Source: CAZAMB01 sp964501365
Lineage (GTDB): Bacteria; Planctomycetota; Phycisphaerae; UBA1845
Length of the DNA stretch: 64,000 bases
Direction of reading: 5' to 3'
Assembly (NCBI GenBank): GCA_964501365.1
Contig: CAZCST010000020.1
Coordinates: 248,001-312,000 of the forward strand
Positions 58,405-64,000 of this stretch are shown here, in pieces; the first letter of the stretch is position 1; every line of letters starts with the position of its first letter. The notes below the pieces were generated by a model. It was not told where the DNA came from and ran no database searches. It saw nothing but the letters and a program-made list of their open reading frames with translations. A program made the translations under genes and the position numbers.

Positions 58405-59815
58405 AGCGAGATTGCCCCATGGACCACCACGGGTGAAATCGGAGGGAACGGCACCACTGTCGACACTTCCGGAAGTGATCCTGGTGTTTGTACTTCTGGC
58501 CAGTGCCGCCCCTGCAGCTCCGCCGCTCAATCCGCTGCCATCGCCATATTATTCGTTTGACCTGTCGTCCCCGTCGGTGTCGAACAATGATGTGAACGCC
58601 AATGACATCCTGTCGCTGAGTCTGCCGTATCCGGTGACCCTGATTTCTGCGGCGGCACTGGGATTAGCTGCCGCCGGAGACGACATGGACGGGCTGTCCG
58701 GTGGAAACTTTCTGATCTCACCGGAGAGTTCGTTTTCCATTCGCTTTTCGGTGACTCGCGAGAGCACGGGCGATACGCCTCCTGCAATCGAACTCGTCGA
58801 ACTTGGGACTCCGTACAACGTCAAGGATCAGGCAACCCGCGGGCAGCAGGCCGGTGACGAGTTCCTCTCGCTGGATCAATTCTCGCTTTTGCAGCCGATG
58901 GCGCGCGGCGAAGCTGGACTGGAAAACAACACGCTGATCAAGAATAACTACGATGAAGGCGGATCGGATTATGCGGCCCGTCCCGAGACGCACGCCAATT
59001 CGATGGTGAGCGGACTGCCGCAGGACAATGTTGACGCACTGGCAAATTTTGAGCCCGGCGAGGCAATCTTCTACTCAGCCACCGCTGCGTCTCCGTCCCT
59101 TCTCACCCTGCCGGGATCCGAAAACCCCAGCGGCGCAAGCATTTTTCGGCTGGACCAGGGCACGATCTCCCTGTACGCCTCGTATGCGGCGCTTGGCTTG
59201 CAACAAGACGATGATATCGACGCCATCGTGGTATTTGATACGGATGCCAATGGTGAATTTTCCGGAGACGATCGGGTGTTGTTTTCGCTCACTCCCGATT
59301 CACCTTCGCTGGCAGCCGTTCCCGGCGCCGGCGTGAATGCAGCGGCGGACGTATTCATCGCCGCGCCGGGTGAGGCCGTGGCGCTCTTCACATCTGCGGC
59401 CAGACTGGGACTCACTGGCGAGACCGATGACATTGACGCACTCGAGATCCTCCCCAACGTGGAGTCGAGGCTGCAGACTGTGTCCCACGCCATCCGCAGC
59501 ATTCTGGGCGACTTTGATGATGACGCCGATGTGGATCAGCAGGATCTCGATTCGTTCAACCATTGCTTCGGTGGAGAAGGCCAGCCGTATAGTCCCGGCT
59601 GTGAACGCGGAGATTTTGATTCAGACGGTGACATTGATTGCCGGGACAGCACGAAATTCGTCATGGCGTGGACCGCGCCTGGCCCTGCCGGAGTTCCGTC
59701 CCAATGCCGTGCCACCATTCCAACGGTATCCGAATGGGGCGCGCTCGTCCTTGGCCTGACGATAGCTGTGGTCGGTTCTCTGTTGGTCTATCAAGGTCGT
59801 AGACGGACCTGTTAA
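58388..59815 (+). CDS. Secreted protein with dockerin-like EF-hands and IPTL-CTERM-like tail
   Basis: The start is set at 58388 (MQIRTRARLPHGPP), which has GGAGGAG just upstream and lies 17 bases inside the end of the kinase gene. The 475-residue product has an N-terminal signal (VILVFVLLASAAPAAPP). It has three or four related domains, each with an ALGL...D-D-I/M-D motif (ALGLAAAGDDMDGL, ALGLQQDDDIDAIVVFDTDA, RLGLTGETDDIDALEI). A dockerin-like pair of EF-hands follows (GDFDDDADVDQQDLDSFNHC and GDFDSDGDIDCRDSTKFVMA). It ends IPTVSEWGALVLGLTIAVVG plus a basic cluster, matching the IPTL-CTERM sorting signal, so it is probably processed and anchored at the envelope. Confidence 0.82.
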   Translation: MQIRTRARLPHGPPRVKSEGTAPLSTLPEVILVFVLLASAAPAAPPLNPLPSPYYSFDLSSPSVSNNDVNANDILSLSLPYPVTLISAAALGLAAAGDDMDGLSGGNFLISPESSFSIRFSVTRESTGDTPPAIELVELGTPYNVKDQATRGQQAGDEFLSLDQFSLLQPMARGEAGLENNTLIKNNYDEGGSDYAARPETHANSMVSGLPQDNVDALANFEPGEAIFYSATAASPSLLTLPGSENPSGASIFRLDQGTISLYASYAALGLQQDDDIDAIVVFDTDANGEFSGDDRVLFSLTPDSPSLAAVPGAGVNAAADVFIAAPGEAVALFTSAARLGLTGETDDIDALEILPNVESRLQTVSHAIRSILGDFDDDADVDQQDLDSFNHCFGGEGQPYSPGCERGDFDSDGDIDCRDSTKFVMAWTAPGPAGVPSQCRATIPTVSEWGALVLGLTIAVVGSLLVYQGRRRTC

Positions 59816-59879
59816 AGGAGCTGCGACCCTGGCTGGGTGGTCGCGCTTGCGTTCCTTCCGGTCAAATATCCAAACGGAA

Positions 59880-59914
59880 GCGGCGCCGCCGGAGGGTGAG
59901 TCCGACGACGCCGC
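59880..59914. terminator. Hairpin terminator between convergent genes
   Basis: The arms 59880-59893 and 59901-59914 pair at 12 of 14 positions (GC-rich) around a 7-base loop. A smaller stem (GCGACC at 59823-59828 with GGTCGC at 59839-59844) precedes it. Both sit in the 125-base gap between the IPTL-type gene and the cysteine-repeat gene. A weak T-rich run follows on the minus strand. Confidence 0.55.
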
Positions 59915-59940
59915 CTGGAAGTGCTCCCCAAGGGTGGAGG

Positions 59941-62900
59941 CTATCGCCTACCGACGCCGCGCATGAACTCCGCGACATCGATCAGGTCACCTAGGCCATC
60001 GCCATCAAGATCAGAACATTCGCAATCGGATTCCACACTGTAATCCGGCCCGGTCAGGCACTCGGCCAGGGCATGCCACACATCGAGTTCGTACGTGCGG
60101 TAGCTGACGCAAACACCGCCCTGGCAGGAATCGTTGCTCGTACAGCCGTATTGGTCGTCGCAGGGCTTGCCATCTTCGACCGGCTGAAGTTCGCAAGAGT
60201 CGGCAGCCTCATCGCAAACGCTGGCGATGCACCGGTCAGGCGAAGCGCCGCAATCCCGCGCGGGGCCGGTGCAAGTTCCTTCGCGGCAGGCGTCATCCAC
60301 CGTGCAGTACAGGCCGTCGTCGCAGAGCGTTCCGTCCTTCAGCGGGAGACCTTCGCACGCGTTCGTGTCCTCGTTGCAAACGCCGGTGTTGCACTGGTTC
60401 GACACATCGCTGCAATCTCTCGGATCACCTCCGGTGCAGGCTCCGCTCTGGCAGGTTTCGGATACAGTGCAGAAGCGGCCGTCATCGCAGGCCGTGCCGT
60501 CCTCCACCGGCCTGGGTTCGCAGGAATCCAGTTCCTCGTTGCAGACACCGTGATTGCACTGGTCTTCGACATCACCGCACTCGCGGGCCACACCGGCACA
60601 GGTTCCGCTGGTACAGGTATCCTTCACCGTGCAATACAAGCCGTCGTCGCACTCCGTGCCGTCCTCGCGCGGCCGGGCCTCGCAGGCATCGGAATCCTCA
60701 TTGCACGTGCCAATATGGCACTGATCGTCTAGAGTTGAGCAATCCTTCGCGTCGCCGCCGCACGCGCCCTGTACGCAAACATCGTTGACTGTGCAGTAGC
60801 TGCCATCGTCACAGAGCGAGCCATCCTCCACAGGTCGCGCCTCGCACTGATGCGTCTCTTCATTGCAGACGCCGGTGTTGCATTGATTGCCCTGGGATTC
60901 GCAACTGCGCGGCGATCCTTTGCAGACGCCGGCGGTACAAGCATCTTCCACCGTGCAATACACGGCGTCGTCACAGCGAGTGCCATCTTCGGCCTGAGTC
61001 CGCTTTGCGCAGTTTCCTTCGTCGCCGCTGGGATCGCACGTGACCGTGTTGCACTGGTCACTTTGCACCGAGCAATCTTGCGGTGTTCCGCCCTTGCAGG
61101 CCCCCGCCTGACACGTCTCGCCCACGTTACAGGCGTTAGCGTCGTTGCAAGAGACACCATCCGCCACAGGAAGCGCCACACACTCCTGGGAAGCTTCATT
61201 GCAGATTCCGACGTTGCACTGGTCGCTCAGGAGCGAGCAGTCACGAGACTTGCCCCGGCAGGCCCCTTCGTTACAGGCGTCCTCGACGGTGCAATAGAGC
61301 TCGTCGTCACAGGAGATACCATTTTCCACCGGAATCGCGTCACACGAGCCGGATTCCTCATTGCAGATACCGGTATTGCATTGGTCCGAGACTCCGCTGC
61401 AATCGCGGGCCGTCCCTTCGCAAGTTCCATTCGTGCAGGTGTCGCCGACAGTGCAGTAAAGGCCGTCATCACAGGATGCCCCATCCTCCACCGGCTTGGG
61501 TTGACATTCGCCCGCTTCCTCATTGCAGACGCCGACATTGCACTGGTTGCCCGCTTGCGTGCAATTGCGCGGCACGCCGCCGCAAGCGCCTTCGGTGCAT
61601 TGATCGCCCACCGTACACCACGCGCCGTCGTTGCACTCGGTTCCGTTGACCAGTGGCGTGAGGACAGCACAATTGCCGGTTTCGCCATGGGGATCACACG
61701 AAGCGGCGTTGCACTGATTGCCCGCAGCGGAGCAATCCACGGCCAGGGGTGCGCGACAAACGCCCTTTACGCACGCATGACCGATGGTGCAGGGGTCGCC
61801 GTCGTCGCAATCCGCGTCAACGCGACATTCATCGCACCTGTCTGATTTTTCGTTGCAGAACTCGAGCTCGCCGCAGGGCGTTCCCGTCGAGATGCACCCA
61901 CGCTGGGCATCGCAAATTTCCGTGCCTGTGCAGAACTGGCCGTCGTCCTCACAATTTGCATTCACGGGGGTATATACGCAGCCGCCATGAATGCACCGGT
62001 TGCTCGTACATTCGACGCCGTCATTGCAGTCCGAATCCGCGAGGCAATCGCCGCAGGTGTTCGTGGATTCATCACACATTTGATCCGCCGGACAGGGATT
62101 GCCCGACGACTGGCAGTCGAGTTTCTCGTCACAGTATTCAAGACCGTCGCAATGAAGGCCGTTGTCGGGACAGTGATGGTCATTGGCTGAATGGAAGCAT
62201 GTGCCAAGCTTGCAGGCATCATCGGTGCAGCCCACGCCGTCATCGCAGTCGGCAGCCGTGAGACATTCCACGCAGGACTGATCCGGTTCATCGCAAATCA
62301 GGTCATCCAGGCACGGGGCAGGGCCGCCCTTGCACGTTCCGTCATGGCAGGCGTCCAAAGTTGTGCAGAATGCTCCGTCGTCGCAGGGAGTGCCGTCAAC
62401 CAGCGCGACGTTGCCCGCGCAGTTGCCCTCCGGCCCGGATGGATTGCAGGAAATCAGATGGCAATCGACAATATCCGGGCAGCTCTGCGTTGCGCCGCCA
62501 GAACACGAACCGTGCTGGCAGGTTTCACCGACGTTGCAGGCATTGTGGTCGTCGCAGTCGGTTCCGTCGGCAAGCGGCTGGGCCACACAGGCATCGGTCT
62601 TTTCATTGCAGCGACCTACATTGCACTGATCGCCGGCGGCGGAGCAATCTCTGGCCGATCCGATGCAGGCTCCAGCTGTGCACGCATCATGCACGGTGCA
62701 GAAGAGTTCGTCGTCACACGCGGAACCGTCCTCGATGGGTCGCGGTTCGCATTTCTTGGTTTCGTCATTGCAGACGCCGGAATTGCATTGATCGTTCAAA
62801 TAGGAGCAGTCTCGCGCAATTCCTCCACAAGCACCGGCCGTACATGTATCTTTCAGCGTGCAGAAGTGCCCATCGTCGCATCCTGTTCCGTCGGGAACCG

Positions 62901-64000
62901 GAATGCTTGTACACTTGTCCGATGCCTCCAGGCAGAAGCTGGTAGTGCATGGGTTGCCGGTGTCGCCGCAGTCTCGGGAAGAGCCGCCGCACACGCCGTT
63001 GCTGCACTTGTCGTCGACGGTACAGAAAAGTTCATCGTCACATTCGATGCCGTCCGGACGAGGCTGCTTCTTGCAGACGTTTTGTTCCTCGTCGCAGGTG
63101 CCGCTGTTGCATTGGTCGCCGGCGGAGCTGCAATCGCGGGACGTTCCCCTGCACGCCCCCTGAACGCAGGCGTCATTCACTGTACAGAAAGCACCATCGT
63201 CACAGCCTGTTCCGTTGGCGACGGGCACCGCCTTGCACTCATCGGTCTCCTCGTTGCAAACTCCAGTATTGCATGAATCGGTCAAGGCGCTGCAATCTTT
63301 GGCGCTGCCCGAACAGGTTCCGCCGGTGCACACATCCGATACCGTACAGAATTGTCCGTCATCGCATGTTGTTCCGTTTTCCCGCGGCTTGCCCTCGCAA
63401 TGTTCTGCTTCTTCGTTGCAAGTCCCTATATTGCATTGATCGCTTGAGGAACTGCAATCGCGCGAAACTCCCACGCACTGACCCGCATCGCACCTGTCTG
63501 CGATCGTGCAATATTTCCCGTCGTCGCAACTGGTTTCGTTGGCGACAGGCCGGGCCTCGCAGGCATCGGAGTCTTCATTGCACACTCCTTCATTGCATTG
63601 ATTGGAAAGTGCGGCGCAACTGCGCGAGCTTCCGCCGCAAACGCCGTTGGTGCAAGCGTCATTCACGGTGCAGAATTTGTCGTCGTGGCAGGCCGTGCCA
63701 TCGGGAACCGACTGTGCCTCGCAGGAGTCTGTGGCCTCATTGCAAACACCGCTGTGGCATTGATCGGAAGATGCCGCGCAATCGCGCAGGCTTCCGTGGC
63801 ACACACCGGACACACATGCGTCATCGATGGTGCAGTAGAGACTGTCATTGCATGCTGTTCCGTCAATTCTCGGAGCGTGATGATTACAATTTCCCGGCGC
63901 GCCGGACGGGTCGCAGGAGGCAATGGTGCAATCGCCGCCGGCGGATTCACAGTTGGGAGGCGGTCCGCCATGGCAGGCGCCATCAGAGCAAACGTCACCC
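59941..64000 (-). CDS. Giant cysteine-repeat secreted protein with terminal dockerin-like loop (5' end outside window)
   Basis: At least 1352 codons, open through the right edge. An internal GTG at 63813 is not the true start, since the same repeats continue upstream of it. The protein is almost all one repeat of about 54 residues with 8 Cys (pattern: DGtxCDDGxFCTVxD, xCxxGxCxGxxRDC, SxxxDQCNxGxCNEE, xxxCxxxP). There are about ten copies, then a middle of four or so differing repeats (about 61.7-62.4 kb), then another ten. Each unit likely forms disulfide-linked loops. The C-terminus has a single EF-hand-like SDLDGDGLGDLIDVAEFMRG. It should be extracellular. No enzymatic domain is seen; a cell-surface adhesin or matrix fibre is a guess. 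Confidence 0.88.
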   Translation of the reverse strand, partial: GDVCSDGACHGGPPPNCESAGGDCTIASCDPSGAPGNCNHHAPRIDGTACNDSLYCTIDDACVSGVCHGSLRDCAASSDQCHSGVCNEATDSCEAQSVPDGTACHDDKFCTVNDACTNGVCGGSSRSCAALSNQCNEGVCNEDSDACEARPVANETSCDDGKYCTIADRCDAGQCVGVSRDCSSSSDQCNIGTCNEEAEHCEGKPRENGTTCDDGQFCTVSDVCTGGTCSGSAKDCSALTDSCNTGVCNEETDECKAVPVANGTGCDDGAFCTVNDACVQGACRGTSRDCSSAGDQCNSGTCDEEQNVCKKQPRPDGIECDDELFCTVDDKCSNGVCGGSSRDCGDTGNPCTTSFCLEASDKCTSIPVPDGTGCDDGHFCTLKDTCTAGACGGIARDCSYLNDQCNSGVCNDETKKCEPRPIEDGSACDDELFCTVHDACTAGACIGSARDCSAAGDQCNVGRCNEKTDACVAQPLADGTDCDDHNACNVGETCQHGSCSGGATQSCPDIVDCHLISCNPSGPEGNCAGNVALVDGTPCDDGAFCTTLDACHDGTCKGGPAPCLDDLICDEPDQSCVECLTAADCDDGVGCTDDACKLGTCFHSANDHHCPDNGLHCDGLEYCDEKLDCQSSGNPCPADQMCDESTNTCGDCLADSDCNDGVECTSNRCIHGGCVYTPVNANCEDDGQFCTGTEICDAQRGCISTGTPCGELEFCNEKSDRCDECRVDADCDDGDPCTIGHACVKGVCRAPLAVDCSAAGNQCNAASCDPHGETGNCAVLTPLVNGTECNDGAWCTVGDQCTEGACGGVPRNCTQAGNQCNVGVCNEEAGECQPKPVEDGASCDDGLYCTVGDTCTNGTCEGTARDCSGVSDQCNTGICNEESGSCDAIPVENGISCDDELYCTVEDACNEGACRGKSRDCSLLSDQCNVGICNEASQECVALPVADGVSCNDANACNVGETCQAGACKGGTPQDCSVQSDQCNTVTCDPSGDEGNCAKRTQAEDGTRCDDAVYCTVEDACTAGVCKGSPRSCESQGNQCNTGVCNEETHQCEARPVEDGSLCDDGSYCTVNDVCVQGACGGDAKDCSTLDDQCHIGTCNEDSDACEARPREDGTECDDGLYCTVKDTCTSGTCAGVARECGDVEDQCNHGVCNEELDSCEPRPVEDGTACDDGRFCTVSETCQSGACTGGDPRDCSDVSNQCNTGVCNEDTNACEGLPLKDGTLCDDGLYCTVDDACREGTCTGPARDCGASPDRCIASVCDEAADSCELQPVEDGKPCDDQYGCTSNDSCQGGVCVSYRTYELDVWHALAECLTGPDYSVESDCECSDLDGDGLGDLIDVAEFMRGVGRR

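Noticed and set aside
60073..63276. Long open frames on the plus strand opposite the cysteine-repeat gene
   Set aside because: They arise because the 162-base repeat lacks stops in the antisense frame; the products are Ala/Val-rich with no starts or domains, while the minus strand shows regular conserved cysteines.
59941..63999. Regular 162-base periodicity suggestive of a CRISPR or tandem repeat array
   Set aside because: The period is explained by the 54-residue protein repeat; there are no identical short repeats with unique spacers and no cas genes.

Overview
The window looks like chromosome from a planctomycete (Planctomycetota), possibly a Phycisphaerae-like or uncultured lineage; the phylum is inferred, not proven. 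Pointers are an ECF sigma factor next to a membrane Ser/Thr kinase, secreted proteins ending in short dockerin/EF-hand segments and an IPTL-CTERM-like tail, many lipoproteins, long GspG-like pseudopilins, DUF1569 and DinB-like proteins, and several families of intergenic palindromic repeats. GC is moderate to high and genes sit on both strands in short operons. I found no rRNA, tRNA, CRISPR array or replication origin.

Layout. 1-7987 (minus): a type IV pilus/type II secretion-like operon in transcription order pilT, pilB/gspE, pilC/gspF and four pseudopilins, the last cut by the window edge. 8260-11178 (minus): a DUF4097 lipoprotein and an M28 peptidase with a PDZ domain. 11385-15314 (plus): a LuxR-type response regulator, rmuC, a DUF1569 protein and two Hsp20 chaperones behind a candidate sigma-54 promoter. 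15391-19866: an HtrA protease, a MutS2 lacking the Smr domain, and ispG. 20262-24159 (plus): an Ig-like protein, a GNAT acetyltransferase, then a CsgG-like lipoprotein, a triple LPP20-like protein and a small lipoprotein. 24301-26835 (minus): SNase-like nuclease, moaE, moaD, a DinB-like protein and purE. 27077-30663 (plus): a hydroxyacyl-CoA dehydrogenase and thiolase pair separated by a lower-GC Asp-box lipoprotein. 30771-33774 (minus): mlaE-mlaF-mlaD followed by a stand-alone IF2_N domain protein. 33919-44901: a GT2 glycosyltransferase, several lipoproteins, a bPH2 membrane protein, a hyperacidic protein, clpS, thiO and a YkgJ-type cysteine-cluster protein. 45263-52750 (plus): a TPR protein, a secreted helical protein, an unknown protein and smc.

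52751-54885 is a gene-poor stretch with an IS630-family element (two reading frames joined by a -1 frameshift) set among dispersed repeats. 54886-59815 (plus) is an ECF sigma factor, a Ser/Thr kinase and a translationally overlapping secreted dockerin/IPTL-CTERM protein, which together look like a regulatory and surface-protein module. 59941-64000 (minus) is a giant secreted protein built from about twenty 54-residue, 8-cysteine repeats and a terminal dockerin-like loop; its 5' end lies outside the window.

The most unusual items are the giant cysteine-repeat protein and its ECF/kinase/IPTL neighbours, the CsgG/LPP20 envelope cluster, the stand-alone IF2_N protein beside mla, the hyperacidic-tail and HGPGCGH-repeat small proteins, and the pseudopilin set that repeats a GspG-like calcium loop.
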